DNA of 64,000 bases, taken from the NCBI GenBank assembly GCA_013397115.1, contig VWZW01006255.1:1310899-1374898 (forward strand), given 5' to 3'. The notes under the pieces were generated by a model. That model did not search any database, was not told the origin of the DNA, and saw only the letters and a program-made list of their open reading frames with translations. This DNA is from Edolisoma coerulescens. Its lineage: Eukaryota > Chordata > Aves > Passeriformes > Campephagidae. The translations under genes and the position numbers were made by a program. Numbering within the stretch: position 1 is the stretch's first letter; every line of letters starts with the position of its first letter. Shown piece after piece: positions 36,121 through 50,160 of the stretch.

Positions 36121-39100
36121 TATGTCAAAGTGTGGTAGAAGCAAGAATTTTTCAGACACTGTGTTTATGCACGGCCCACACCATTGAATCCACCCATGTA
36201 TAACTTTGTCTCTGACTAGTGATAGTGGGTTGGATGGTTAATAATCCTTATGGGCCTTTGTAAAAGGTTTGCTGTAGGTAGAGGTCCTTGTCAGCTCCAT
36301 AAACTGATGGCTTTCACTGGTGAAAATACTGTTTGCCCAAACTCAGTAAAAATATTTTCCAGACCAAATTTTCAGCAAGCACTAATACTTGATGAAAACA
36401 TCATTTGAATCTGCTATGTGAAGTTTTGCTGTCCCATAGCTTGGATCTTAGAGCTGGCTATTTCCAAAAGGTTCAGAGCAGGTTGGGTGAAGGAAACAAA
36501 CCAACCAACTGAAAAAACCCAGACCTAGGCTCATCACATTTCTTGACTCATTTATTCTTAAATGCAAGACCTTTTAGACAATTGTTACAAAAAGTTAGGG
36601 AGCGTATTTTTCTTGTTTTCCTCTAAGATACCACTATGGTTTTGCTTCAGTTTCTCCTGGAACATTGTATGAAATAGCATGTCAGGGAAACTGATATAAA
36701 TCTGAACCTTTTCCACAAAAAACACATTCACAAACAATCATCTAAACGGGCTACTCCTGCACAAGCAATGCCACCAAAGTACTACACATGATCTTATTTC
36801 ATAGCCTGGTGCACAGACTTCCATATTCATAATCTATGAGGCAAAAAAAAAAAAACCTGCCTGTTGAAAGTGTGTGATTTGCATGGCGAGAAAGTGGTGG
36901 GAGAAAACAACTGTGCCAGAGGTTCACCTCAGTCTGGTCATCGCCTTGACCGTAAACTCCTCAGGCTTCCCCAGGAAGATTTTTATTTTTACTATGTATG
37001 GAGAATCAGAAAGGGAGGTGATCTTTTACACATGATCAAGAGCACATCAGCAGAGACAGGAAAGCAGAGAGTGACTTTGGATCTACAAGAATGCTCCAGC
37101 AAAAACCAGAGTCATTCTGAATTTGTATTTCTTGGACTACACGGAAACTGAATGTGTGAATGCCTGTGGAAAAGAAAGCAAACAGAAAGCCTCATGATTG
37201 CTGACATGGGTGTGCAGGATTCATCTGAACCAACATTTGCCAATGTGGTTTTTGAAGTATTTACTCAGCACTGTATGAGACACCAGAGTGAATAAACTAA
37301 ACTGAAACAATCATTTCACATATAGCAAAAGTAAACACTTCATGGATATCTGACTAGATAATGTACTATGGCACAGCACAGTGTTTTTTAGGCCATTATG
37401 ACTCCCTTAATGCCCTTTACAAATCCATGAATTGGCTATTTAACAGTAACCAAGATAGATCAAAAATTTAACTTCATACTCTGAGTCCGACTTCCCTTGA
37501 AAACTGAACAGATTAAGCACCATCCGCTGGTGTCCTCTCTGACAGCTCCACACTTGAGTGGATCATATTGGCTAAACCTCACAGGCTAGACAAATTTCTT
37601 AGCTTTTGAAATGACTTGAGCTCAGTTTTTAAGCTCTCTGACATAGCAGTCAAAACTCCACTAACATGATTTACAGTTAAATTAAACATAAAAACATCAT
37701 CATTAAAATAACTGTGATAAGGTTAAGACCTAATGCCTCATACGCTTTGTAAAGGCAGCCAAATATATAAACACTTTGGTCTGTGGTGCCAGTCAGTACA
37801 GAAACATAACTACATACACTGTTATGCAGCATGCATGAGTTGCAGGCTTTCAATATTTTATAAAATATTTCCAATCCTCAGCTTTATTCCCCTTTTCGCC
37901 ACATTCACAATTATTCATGCACTTTGTCTGTTGATGTTTTATTTTAAATGTAAAGCTCTAGTAATTTCTCTGTTCCGTTTCTAGAAATAAGATTAAAAGA
38001 GATTAGAATAAAGTGTTTTGATTTTTAGAGTATTGAATAGCCAAAAAAATCAATCTATTTCAGTGGGAGCTCTAAAACAACACTTTTTGGAAAAAAAAAA
38101 ATGCTTTCGTACTCTTCAAAAAAATGAAAATAGTTCCCTAACAAAAATTTTTTCTTCCAAAGTTTAATCAAAATGTTAATAGAAAACATTATATTCCTAT
38201 AGATTCCTGCCTCACCACCTGGTATAATATTTAGGCCTGGGGCAGTATGAACTTGATAATTCAAATACAGTCTTAATAGTCTGAAATCCTTTTAAAAATA
38301 CTTAGATAGCCTTAAAGGTATTTTATTCTCCTCTCAGAGAGAGGAAAAAATCCTCAAACAAGAAGCAAGCACCTTAAATACATGCTTAGTATCCCAAAAA
38401 ATCTCTTGACAAATATCTCAACAATACCTTGGTTTATGTTCTATGCATCTGGTGAAAACATGTCTTTTCTCCTGTTATACTTTGTCAAAAAGTCTGATCC
38501 TTTGTATACTATTATTAAGGAGGAATGACCAGATTTAGTAATAAATTGCTTCTTCCTTCCTTATACCCCAGATCTCTCCCCATTTTCAATAGGTGAAGTG
38601 AAACATACTGAAATGCTCATGGATATTATCAGCTGGAAAAAGTTGTCAAAATAATAAAATACTCACTTCTTGCAAGCATTTTTCATCAAAGCATTTTACA
38701 GGTGGTTCCATCATTCCCACTTCCTCTAATAGAGGAACCAAGATGCGGATATGATAAAGATGACAAGCTTACAGGTCTACATCAATGTACACTAGTTGAG
38801 AATCTCAAATACTCTTTAAATTTCTTAACTAAAAGCATAAGTAGGAATCATCAAATGAGAATGAGTGCTAAGACAATGTCCACGTATACAGGATTTGAGC
38901 CAAGTATCACAAAGAATATGATTGAAGTCAGGGAAGTCTGTCCCGGGGAATGCAAAGACAGGAAGAGAGAGCATCTTCCATGGGGCTCTTTTTATGAGTG
39001 ATGAAGATGAGCCCTGGTTCTGATCTACCCTCAGCATGAGGAATACAGATGACAGCTTGCTACAACTCCCTCAAAAACAGTCAGATGTTTTCTGCCCTCT

Positions 39101-39399
39101 CCAATAGTGTCCAGTTTATTGGAAGGACATTTTAAAATCTCTGTGTTTTCTAGCAGATGACATTTTGCAGGTCTCTTTAGATTTCCCCAGCTGAAGCCAA
39201 GCATCAAACCTTTCTGCAGTAATATCGTCACAGTAGCTCTTAAGGGCCCCACACAATGAGGCACTACTTTAGTGTGCTGCATTTTTATACTCTTATCTGT
39301 GTGTTGGAACACTAGGAAAATACCTGAAAAATTATCCTGAATCTGCTTCCTTCCTGCTGAAATCAGGAGGTATTACATCATCTTTCCCCATTTCTTAGC
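36121..39399. other. No gene recognised
   Basis: AT-rich sequence. A-tracts occur at 36843-36855 and 38091-38101. Plus-strand frames at 36864-37151 and 38702-39001 were examined and have no recognisable domain or convincing splice context. Confidence 0.45.
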
Positions 39400-39720
39400 A
39401 TACAAATTCCCTTTCAAGTTCCTTCAATGGCTTCCCCTTCACCTTTTGTATCGTATTCTAGTATTTCATCTTTACTTCAAGGCACCACACTCTACCAGTC
39501 CTTCCTGTGTGTCAGCTCTCCTTTCCTCACAGTAAACCTCCTGCTGGCTGTGCTCTTCTCACACCACTCTTCCTAATGCTTCTTCATACCCTTGTCTCAT
39601 GACTTTTTTTTAAATGCTGCCACTTTTACACAGAAAATCCGTTCCAGCTCTTGAGCACCAACTACTCTTTTCCACTGAGTTATTTCTATAAAATATTTCT
39701 TTTCAAAACTTATAAAAAAG
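39400..39720 (+). mobile_element. L2/CR1-clade LINE relic
   Basis: The plus strand reads TGGCTTCCCCTTCACCTTTT and continues into TATCGTATTCTAGTATTT. In frame this gives WLPLHLLYRILVFHLYFKA, which resembles the conserved HWLP...RI.FK..LL..KAL segment near the C-terminal part of L2/CR1-clade reverse transcriptases. Pyrimidine-rich sequence typical of the following region continues to about 39700. It is strongly decayed and not functional. It ends about 370 bp before a CR1 fragment in the same orientation, but I take the two as separate insertions. Confidence 0.42.
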
Positions 39721-40089
39721 GTTTAAATGTATACTGCAGAAAGATATTTGGGGGTTTTGTCTGTTTGTGAAAACTGGATTTGATACACAGTTTAAGACAA
39801 TTGTGGAAACTACAGAACTCACAAAATATGCTGAAAGTGAAAGTCAAAGAATGAATATCAAGATAAAACTTCAGCAAAAAGTAACCAATAATTCAGGGTG
39901 CTGCATTACTAATATGCAGATTAAGGTAAAATAATATTTGTTGGGGAAAACAGTACTTGCTCCATGTGTAAAATATCATTGGTTTTGAGGTAGTCAACAT
40001 CCCTCAGACAGGAAGCCTTGGAGTTATGATAGTACCATGAAAATATCACTCAAGTACTTGGTAACAGTAAGGGCATTCACACATGGAAC

Positions 40090-40751
40090 AGAAAACAAAA
40101 ATAATCATCTATTCTTTCATTGTACAAATCCACACTTCTCCTACATTTTGCAATTAACTGTGGTTAATTATAAGACCTCCACCTGGAAAAATGTCTTAGA
40201 ACTGGAAAATATGCAGAGAAGAGCAGTAAAGGTGGGTGGTTTCTGTGCAAGGCATGACTCAGTCAGCTAAGACTTTTCATCCTGGAAAAGAGATGGCTTA
40301 GGGGAAAAATTATGAAGGTCCACAAAACCACGAGCAACTATGAGATAGAGATGAATTGCTCTTTCCTTTTTTCAATACAGGACATGGTGGCCAAAGGAAG
40401 CCAGTTGATCCCAATTCAAAACAAACAAGCAGTTCTTCATTCATATGTAGCAAAATTATGTAAATCCTTGCCAAATGATGTGGCAGAAACAAAACTTTAC
40501 TGGGTTCAAGGGCAGGCTTAATAAGTACTTGAAAAGAGATCTGGAGAGGGTTAGTAAACAGACAAGCCACAGTGGTCTTAAAGTCCCTGAGCCAGAATAG
40601 TTAGAAGCCAGAAAAATACTCAGTGGACAGATTTTATGCATTTGCCTTGAGCATGCTGAATAATCTTCCCTTGACAACCAATTTTGGCCACTGTTACAAA
40701 AAGAGTAATGTTAGACAAGCTCTTGCCTGAACTACTGCAGTTGCTCTTATG
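40090..40751 (+). mobile_element. CR1-type LINE fragment with 3' end
   Basis: This is the plus-strand 3' portion of a sauropsid CR1 element. The decayed ORF2 end contains the LENMQRRAVK motif (the usual form is VQRRATK). The characteristic CTTTTCATCCTGGAAAAGAG segment follows, then CCCAATTCAAAACAAACAA and CCTTGCCAAATGATGTGG. The untranslated end GGCCACTGTTACAAAAAGAG continues to a terminal CTTATG. Reaching the conserved 3' terminus while missing the 5' part is the usual outcome of truncated target-primed insertion. Divergence is high, so this is an old, dead copy. Confidence 0.85.
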
Positions 40752-43700
40752 AAATTATTTCTGAACATTACAAAAAAAATACTCAGGACACACTTCGTGT
40801 TTCTGAGCAATTCTATGTCTTGAAAAAGCATTAGCACAAAGGGAGAGAGGAAAGAGGGTGATGTTTCATTGGGCTCTGCTATGATCCAAGGGTGACTGAG
40901 ATTTTAATAGCAGGAGGCAAACTGAATATAAGTCGGTTTAGAGATAATCTCACATGTACAAGACTGCTTATCTAAACCATTCCTGTATGTTAGATCCAAT
41001 TTGGGTTTTACACAGTTTAAGGCTGACTGGCGCTCTCTCAATTTTATAATAGATTATGCCTGGGATCATTCAGAAACACACTGAATGTAGGTGAACAATC
41101 CCTTGGCTTTGAGGGAAAGCTGAAGAGCTGTGAGGGAGGTTCTGAGTCTCTGCTTACCCTGTGTCCTCAGACATTCCTGGGAGACTGCAGTGGAATAAGG
41201 TGCTGTCAGTGACCTTTTGAAAATCTTGGCCACTACAAAAACATAGGCTGCCATCAACAGCCACATCACTTCTCAGGGTTCTCTGCCACTTAAGTGAACC
41301 AGTACCATCTCCTTTCTTGTTGCACACATCAGCAGAGCACCCTATCAGGGATTAATAAAGAATAATCCAGCAATAAATTATAGCCAGAGAATCTGGAACA
41401 GATTTCATGGGCTGATGAGGCTTTGGCTAACATACAGCACTCACAACACTTGGAACATCTCCTGTGTCAATGATTAACACTTCGCTGAGCATTCTGAATA
41501 CATAAGGTATTTCATAGGCAATAGCTGACCTTAATGAGGGCAAAAGATAAGTGAGCTTTTCAAATCTTGGGAGGAAAAATTGTCTGAGAACATTTCAACC
41601 GTGACAATATCCTGAGTCAACACATTGTGTCTATGGAAGTAGGACTCTACAAAAATCCCTTGTGAAAGGTTTCAAAATACCAATGAAAGCCAACTTTTAT
41701 GCACCAATACTTAGAAAAGTCTTGGAGTGTATGTGTTACACAGGGAAGATGCACACACGTCCAGGCCTTCACTCCAATAAGATTTGGGAGTATGCCTGCC
41801 ATGTTAAAGGACATGCTAACTGGAAGCCATCCCAGTGTGGCACATTGCTGCAACCTCTGAATGCCTTGCAGAACACACATGTGAGGCTCATGGCTCTTTT
41901 CTAGGCTTGTGCAAAGCATCCCAGAGATCCTTATTATCTATATAATTGTATAATTATAAGTGCATAATTGCTACAATGAGGTGCTAGACAAATGTGAGCT
42001 GTTCTTCAGACACAACATGCTCTTTAGATGGACGTTGCTGAATGAAGCCTGTGGTGTTCTCTCTCTGGATTCACACTTGAATAGCACAGTTACTGCCAGA
42101 GGAGGAGCAATGGATGTAAATAGTGGCTGAAATACACAAACTATTTCGAAAGTAGCTTAGAAATAGAATAAGTAACAAATAAACATATCATAATATTCAA
42201 AATAGGGTGCAACTAGGTAATAATGTCTTACATTTATGTAGAATTTCTTACCCGGAACAAAGCCTGTTTCCTCAGGTAAATTACCACGCTTAAACCTGGA
42301 AAACCTCAAGGCAGATGGAGCTGAGGAAGGAAACTTCCTCCCTCACTACAGGTGAGGAAGGAAAAAAAGTATGCTGAGGATCAAATCAAAATAGAGTCAA
42401 ATCTAGTTCTCAGAGAAGATGTTACAATACCACTGCTGTCCCTGTAGAACAAGTTTCAGATTTCTGACAATACTCTGATTCACAGATAGAGAAAAAGAAG
42501 GGAAACCCCCCCAGAGGATAAGCCAGGCCTTGATAAACCCTGTTGTTAAAAGCAGTCAAGTGTCCAGGGAAAATAAACCATCCTTCTACTGCACTCAACT
42601 GAAAAGGAAACAAGTACACTGCAGGTCTGAAAGCCAAGACTGCTTAAGATCTCACCCTCCTGTATATATAGACAAGGAGATTTGCTCCAGCATCCCACAC
42701 ACTGCGGGATTATTCGTCACTCTTGCCCATACCCATCCGCTCATCTTCATCTGCTGCAATTGGCTGAGGCACATCTTCCATCCACTGATGTCCCTTCAGT
42801 TCAAGCTTTCTTGCTGCCCTAACTTTAGATCCAAGCAAGAGTATTACAGAGCTCCATTAAAAGTTAGAAAAATAAAGGATTAGAAAAATAGAAAGAGCAC
42901 TCTTTTTTTTCAAAGATATGTAAAAAATAAAAAACCAAACAAAAAAAAAATCCTCATTTCTTCCCTTGACATTCAGAAGAAAATAATATTAAATATTTAC
43001 CCATCTAGTCATTCCTGCTTAGGTCTTCTCACGGCTACAATACCCTCCCTAAATTACCTCCTTCTCCCTGAATCACAGCAGGATTTAGAGTCACCCTGTG
43101 GTACCCCCCTTTATAGACTGGTGGGTGAATCAATTAAATCCCCACAGCTGGCTACCCTGAAAATCCCTGCACTCAGTTCAGGCAGCTGTGGACCTCCTCT
43201 AGCAAAAGGCAAATCATTAACTCCTTCCCAACCACCTCCTGGACATTGGTTTTATAACTTATTTCATACACCATAATCACCAATCAAGCACTCAAAGCCC
43301 TTTAAGCTTCAATAAAATGAAAACTGAAAAATACCCAAAACACTATGTTACCTCTGATTATTTTTTTTTACTTCAGAGACCTAGTCTATTAATTTCCATT
43401 AAGAAACTAAATTTGATAAATAGATAACATTATAAAAAGAAAATGTAATTAGCGTGTAGCCTTGGTAGATGTAAACTTACTGGTACCCAGGAGTAATAGC
43501 AGTTTATGTGAAAACTAGAATGTTACCATAATTATGAAAATGAATGTATAATTTATGCACATAATATGGAAAATATGCAAGGTGTGTAGAGGATATGATT
43601 ATATTGTATTTTCTTGTTTCTATTGATAGATGATAAATCTTTAGAATATGTTGAAGCTATGCATTATTCTGCATGATTTTTGGATGCCCATGATTTCTGA

Positions 43701-45489
43701 TAAAGTTTTTTTTTTCTGTTGTTTTTAATTAAACTCCATTTTACAACAGCAGCCCTTCGCCTGCTTTATTATGCCAAAGAAGCATATGGAAATATAAACT
43801 CTGAGATGTTACTGATTTATTTTGATGTTGGAGCATTTTGCTCTTGTGTAAACATTTCTTGTGACATGAATATGGATAGTTTCAAATCTTGGAAGAGTTC
43901 ATTACTAAAGGTAGCATATGTTTTTGACTCCTGAACCATGAGGGAAATGAGAACACCCAGCTTGCCAAACAGTAAATTGTAAACAGTTGGTACACCCCTA
44001 AGCAAAAGACTGAAATAATTACTGTATCTGTGTTTTAGAGTAGCCAGCTCATTTTTATGTCTCATTTTTGTTTGGGTTTTTTTTTCATTTTGCTGATTTA
44101 ATGTTTTTCTGCAAGCTTTGTAGATGCAGTCTAAATATATACTTAGGGCCTGCAGCATCATGATTCTAAGTGTGCAGATGTCAGCACGGATTCATGGATT
44201 CCGAGATACCCTACGACCATGTATAAAAGCCTGGCTGAAAGAGGCAGTCAGCTGTTTTGCTTCCAGATCTACTCATAAAATACATTGGTTTTTTTAACCT
44301 GGACTCCATCTTGCACAGTGCCAGCCTTCTGCAGGCCATCAAGGAGTTCTGAATACTTTCACCACTTTGATCATGAGAAACAGAGGCTCCTCACAACTCT
44401 GTCACATTACACAGAACATGGCCAGAGCTGAATGACATGAATGCTTATTTTGTGCACCATCCATACATTCTTACTGTGATTTTCCAAGGAGCCTGGCATC
44501 CTTGTGCCCCTGCCTCTCCTGGAGCTTCCCATACAAATGTTAGAAGTGTTGCCTGCTGTTGTGGCAGCAAGGTCCCAGGTTATGCACTGCTGCGTGCAGG
44601 GTCACCTCCACACATTCAAATAATGCCCTGGAGAGTGTCCCTTGCCTTTACGAGACAAAAAAATCCTAGAAGGACACACAGGTGGTTCTTCAGAGACACA
44701 TAAGACATCACAACTTTTAACTCTATGCTGCCTTTCTCCTCCTTCCTGACACTTTTTATTGTTCCTGCTGGAGCACCAGCCTGGAATGCTGGGGCTAAAA
44801 GATGGTGTTTGGGTATGTTCACTCTGTCCTGGTGCCTCCTTGGACTCTAAGCAACAAATACTCATCCATGACTCGGTTACCATGCTTGATTTTCCTTCTA
44901 CCCTACAATTCCCAAAAAAATAAGAAGGTATTTCACAATGTTTCTGGTAGTTTGCTGGTTTAGACACATTTTGGCATCTGTGGCCAAATCATCCCTAGCA
45001 TCCCTGGCTTGGATTAAAGACTTGAACTTGCATTTTCACCACCCCAGGCTGGTTTTCTGACTACCAGATGGGCTGTGTAACTCCCACTTCTGTGCCTCCA
45101 TGTTCCCTAAATCTCTGTCTTATACATACTCTGAACACAGGCACACCCTCAGACCCCAGGTTCTCACAGCAGTGGGGCACCTAATTTAAAGCTCCAACTT
45201 CAGGGCTTCCAGGCCACCAGCCATAGATGAGTTTTTCCATGGTTTTCCATATACACAGCAGAATGTTTGTGCTTCTTGCAAAATGCATTATCTCAGCACT
45301 TGTATGGAGCTGAAACAGTGAATGCAGATGAAGAACAGATACAGCTTTAAAAGTAGGAGAGGAAGCTGCCCAGTCACCCAGTTGCAACCCCATTGTACGA
45401 CTGCTTATAAGTCACATCCAGCACTCCAGATAAATCTGTCCTGGACGTCACTATTTAAAGATCTTAGGTGCTTATCTGTCTTTGGGAGT
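40752..45489. other. No gene recognised
   Basis: AT-rich sequence. An A-rich low-complexity stretch occurs at about 42915-42952. A weak MIR3-like start (ACATTTATGTAGAATTTCTTACC) occurs near 42230 but the alignment is lost quickly. No convincing exon was seen. Confidence 0.45.
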
Positions 45490-45605
45490 CTGGGTCAAGT
45501 GATTTGCCTAGGTCCACGCAGCAGACTGGCAGCACAGCCAGGATTAGGAATCCTGGATCCTGAGTCATAGGTTGTTGCTCTCTCCAGGGCATGGCATTAC
45601 CTCCT
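45490..45605 (-). mobile_element. MIR-like SINE relic
   Basis: The plus strand reads as the reverse complement of a MIR/core-SINE. It has CAAGTGATTTGCCTAGGTCC, then CAGCAGACTGGCAGCACAGC, then CAGGATTAGGAATCCTGGAT and CCTGAGTCATAGG, and ends near GGCATGGCATTACCTCC. These follow the recalled order of the antisense MIR pattern (AAGGTCACACAGC, AGAGCTGGGATT, TGACTCCA, CACGCTGCCTC). It is heavily decayed, as expected for an amniote-age SINE. Confidence 0.6.
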
Positions 45606-48024
45606 CAGAACACAAAACAAGCATACCACATTCACCGAGAAGCTTGGTTACAGACATGACAGGAATTTAGGGAGACACTGCACTGTACATAACATCATAG
45701 GTGTGTGTGGGTGCATACAGTTGAAAAAAACTAAAACTTCTCCAAAAGTAAGGCATTTCTTTTTGTGTGCTCTACCCCTGGAGAAGAGGAGAGAAAGAAT
45801 AGCATGCTACAGATGTGATTGACATTGTTTAACACATCAATGGATTGTCTGGGCAGACACTATGGTAAAGAGCATAATATCAGAACAGACACAGAGGCCC
45901 CACAGCCCTGCCTGGTCTCCATCTCCCCACAGTACCACCACTTCACCCAGCCCTTGAGAACCTGGAGTTAGGCAGCTTCACGAGTTCTCCTTTTGCTGTG
46001 CACCTGGGTGGATTTGCACAGCTTTGTGTTGCATTGCAAATATTGAAAGAAGTACTTGCCAGGAGCAAGCAAGCATTATACAACCTCAGCACGAGCATAA
46101 TCAAATCACTCTTTCTTAAAATTGGACTTGATGGTTCAGCACTTGGGCCTGGTTTCAGATTAAGTACTTTTGAAGAAAGGCACATGGACTCTAACATTCG
46201 GATTTGCAGAAATATACTAAATCAGGCATGTATAATAAACCTTTCACACAGCTCTAGAAAGAATTCCTTTTGTCCCTACAAGAGTTATATATTTGTTAAA
46301 TTCATCTCTTGTGTAACGTTATTGTTTTCCAGTGTAGTTACATGAAGGATGAATTAATCCCGTTACCAAATGATTTTTTACAAACAAATAATTGAGGCTT
46401 GCTGAATGAGAAATAAATAGACTGCTATTTGAAAGCCAAAGTGAGACAAAAACTGCTTCCCATATTAACTCCTTTAAATCTCTGGGGGGAAAAAGGTGTC
46501 AAAGGTCAGGAAATATAACACAACCCTGCACTGCAAAGTTGCATGCTCTCTCAGCAAAAAGAGGAACTGAAGTACTAGTGAAGGACAAGGAATTGATCAA
46601 GCAGCAACAAGTTCATTCTTCCAACGTATAAAGAGTAGAACATAGCTTCTTTGTTCCACATTTGTTCCATGCAGTTATCAACCAGAATTTACTTGGGCTT
46701 TCATTCAAGTGTCATTGTGCAGACTTACTCAAAGAGTGTGGATGGAGCAGTGGCACAGGGATAACTGCCCCATTTCTCCTTCTCTCATCTCCACATTTAA
46801 TGGACTCCACTGTTAAATGTGATCCCTTCCAAGTTTTTAGGTATAATAAGATGTAAAGTAGAAGATAAAACAAACATTTTAAGAGAAGTAAGATGTGTGT
46901 AAAAGTTCACAAAGTATAGAGTAGTGGGTTTGGAAAGTCCTCAGAAAAGATCCACCATGCTTGTGAATTATGTTATCCGAGTACAGCAGGTTTTATGGTA
47001 CTTTGTAGCTTTTGGGCAACAAACTAAAATTTATTCCAAATGGGTACAGTAAAAGCATAGCTTAAAGAGTGTCTTTAAGCTTCTTCTTCACTTCTGTGAG
47101 CGCTTGGTGATGTTTATTTCTTGAGTGAAAGAGCCCTGCTTTAGCCCTTCTGCTCTACCTGCTCTTCTTGGAAGTTTCAGTATCTCCTCAGCACATTTGA
47201 GGTCCTGCAGCAGAAAGCCATTTCCTTCATTCATCTGACTAAATACAAGGCACAGATTACATCACTATTTAGTACACCACAAACATAAATCACGTGTCAA
47301 CATAGCCAAGGCAGGCACTGGCAGGCGGAGCAGGACAGCCTTCTCTGAGCACTCCAGAGAAGAGGAGGAGAAAGTAACCTCAAGAGAAAATTGCAAAACA
47401 GCAAATCATTGCTCCACATTTGCTCCTCCTCATTTGCTCCTCATGAACAAAACTTCTGCATGTCTCAGATGGGTCCCTTCCCATCTTCACCCTTCTGGGT
47501 TCAGCCAACACTGGCCAACCTGTGGGGCACCTCCCTCTCAAAGCTTCTCTGTGGGAGGATTTTATTTCTTTTTGGAATACATACTGTGGAGAAAGATGGT
47601 AAAAGCTGGCATAACACAAGGCTATATTTGGCTCAGTGTTTCTGGTATGCTTTTCCTCCAGTTACAGCAAAAGTTATCTATCCAGCTCGCTTGAAGGAAG
47701 TTTTCATCTTCATTAAAATTCATTGTTCCCTATTCTTCCCCCAGGCCTTCTTATTGTTAATCTATCTTTTTTATCACTATATCTACTCTAAATATCACAG
47801 CTCTGCTTTTTCTCCCCTCTGTTCTACGTTGGCTTAGTCACAGCTCCTTCCTACTACTTGTAATTTGCTACAAAATAATTTACCTATCAACTATAAAGAA
47901 CACTTGAATATTTGTATCTCACCAGGGAAGATCAACAGGCCATATCTTACTTTTATTCAGCTGCTCCATAGCCCCTTCAAGGCTTTTCTCTCAGAAGTCT
48001 CTTGCATTGAGGCCCTCATGCCTC
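45606..48024. other. No gene recognised
   Basis: AT-rich sequence with no recognised gene. A plus-strand frame of about 148 codons at 47391-47837 overlaps others and is hydrophobic and cysteine-rich in a way typical of chance translation of pyrimidine-rich DNA. Confidence 0.4.
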
Positions 48025-48115
48025 ATCACCTAACCTGTTTTCCATTTTACAGGTAGGAAAGTCCAGAGAGACAAAAAGCGCCCAGAGAGCAGTATCCAGG
48101 TTTTCCAAATCCTTG
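48025..48115 (-). mobile_element. Possible MIR-like SINE relic
   Basis: The plus strand carries TTTTCCATTTTACAGGTAGG, then AAAGTCCAGAGAGACAAAAA and GCGCCCAGAGAGCAG. This recalls the antisense MIR segment CCCATTTTACAGATGAGGAA followed by CAGAGAGGTTAAGTGACTTG. It is short and weak, and it lies next to an L2-like relic. Confidence 0.35.
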
Positions 48116-48116
48116 C

Positions 48117-48560
48117 TTGGTTAACTATAAACTAAGCCACTCTTCTTTCTTTTGTGATTTCCTACACCGCTTGGATGTTCTTCCCCTTTTTTGTGCTGCT
48201 GCCTTATCTCCCTCTCCCGGAAATGTCTTTGTTCTTAAATCTCATCTGAAAGCTTTCCAATTTCCTTTCCTTTTTTTGTTGTTACATAACTCATTTCCTT
48301 TCCATTCTTTTCCCTTCCCTTTTTCCTTCTTCTCTGGCTCCTAAACTTCTTCTATGTTTCAAAAATAACTCTGCTGCTATTTCTTCTTTATTTCTGATTT
48401 TCTTGTGTTCATGGTAGTCTATCCTCAGAGATTGTTTTTTATCTCATTGAAAGTCACTGTAACAATCTGGGTAAAACATTCCTTCTTTTCTTTATCTCTC
48501 TCTGCAAAGCATTTTGCACTACTTTTTATGGAGGATGCTTTTATATAATTAAATTAGATT
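48117..48560 (+). mobile_element. L2/CR1-clade LINE 3' relic
   Basis: A plus-strand segment translates to VLKSHLKAFQFPF, resembling the LK.HLKTHLF..AF end of L2/CR1-clade ORF2. Pyrimidine-rich sequence follows and then a 3'-end-like stretch (CAAAGCATTTTGCACTACTT, later GGATGCTTTTATATAATTAA), similar to the GCGCTTTG..TATAAATAA ends of these elements. Decay is extensive. The polypyrimidine tract at 48250-48335 may be partly later simple-sequence growth. Confidence 0.42.
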
Positions 48561-50160
48561 CTGATTGTATGGGAAAATAAAAGACTATAGTAAGCAAGCT
48601 CTGAGGATACTGAAAGCATTATAAGTTACCACATTTGTTCTTTAACCATCATTATTTAAAAAATAAATAACCCAGACATAGCACATTCGAAAGTTTTGGT
48701 ACTCAAAATATCATTTGTGTGTCCTCATAATAGTGTAAATTAAATTTTAGGCTAGTAGCCCATTTTGGAAAGTCATTCAAAGCAAGTTCTTAAACAAAGG
48801 AAATCCCAAAGAGAGAGAAAGGAGAGGCTTATTTGTATTTAAATTCCGTGTCTGCCCTTTCAGAGAATGCAGTAGTTTTCCTCTTCCTAATACTCATTTT
48901 TACTTCCACGTCATGCCTCATTATAGCCTGTCTTTAATATATAACCTTTCAGTTCTAGGTACTTTTTTGTTTCAGTGTCACCAACAGGAAAAGAAAATAC
49001 TACTTAAATCTGTAACAGCTGCATATGCTTCCCCCTAAACCGAATGCACTGTAGATGTGTGAGCCTTCACTATTAAATATTTTCAGCTGCTTATGTGATG
49101 TACACATGTGGCAAGTTAGCAAAGTGTTAGCTTGCAATGCTTCCAGCCAGTCATATATCTTTTTTCTCCATGTGTTGTTGTCTTCTCTTATGTACATCAA
49201 TATAATCTTTACTACCAATCCCCACTTTTTATAATGCACCTAATATAAATCCACCTGAATGCTTGCATAATAGACAAAAAGATGTGTCTTAATATGGGGA
49301 GTTAGACAATTAAATGGAGGGTTCCACTTTACAAAATTTCATCAGTCTCCAATGTGAAAAAGTATATGGGCTTGATTTGGTTTTGCAAGTAATGGAAGAT
49401 TTTAGTTTCACGTCATGAATTCAGAAATTTCAGAAATAAGACAGTCCCATCAGCTCTCTCATACAAAAAATACTCACATTAGCGTCTTCTGTACCCTAAA
49501 AAATATTCACCCTGGCTGAAACACCTCAGAGGAGGGAGGGTGATGGGCTGCTGGGAGTACAGGGCTTCTCCAGCATTCGGACAAACCTTGGCTTGTGCCT
49601 CTCTATGATGCACAGGTCAGGTCTGCTACTCAGCCATGTCACTTGGAGCCACCTTCGTGCCTGCTTTGCACCCTTTTAAATCCCTATGCATCACTGTAAA
49701 CCTCAGAGAAAACAGCTTACTCTGGGCAAAGACTGGTATCCCTGACTCCAGAAATGCAAATGTCCACAGGAGCTGGCTGTGCCCTTCTCCCTGACATCCA
49801 CATGGCTGCGACCCACCCTTTCTGCTCCACACTGCCTGCAGCAGCACTCTGGGTTTGCATGCTGGCAAAAGAATATTAACAAGGAAGAATAGGGGCAAAA
49901 ATTACCTTATTGTCATCCCAACACAGCAGCTGACTAAGGCAGTCCAGCCCCAGGCACATAGGGCTTCTACAATTCTACAGAAGGATTGAACCATCCACAT
50001 TTTCCCTGTCTGTCTTGTTTAGTGTCATAAAGCAATAATACATCTTTCTGCAAACCTGGTCTCAATAATTTATTTTTTCAACATATAAAAAGCTTCATTT
50101 TCCAGCATCCCCCCACACAAAGGTCCCTCAGCAAAGATGACAGTGGTTTGGTGGCTGTGC
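48561..50160. other. No gene recognised
   Basis: AT-rich sequence without recognised genes or repeat families. Confidence 0.5.

Noticed and set aside
42230..42450. Possible MIR3-type SINE
   Set aside because: Only the first 20 or so bases resemble the pattern, so no feature was assigned.
47391..47837. Plus-strand frame of 148 codons
   Set aside because: Pyrimidine-rich DNA translated into hydrophobic and cysteine-rich sequence, with an overlapping open frame.
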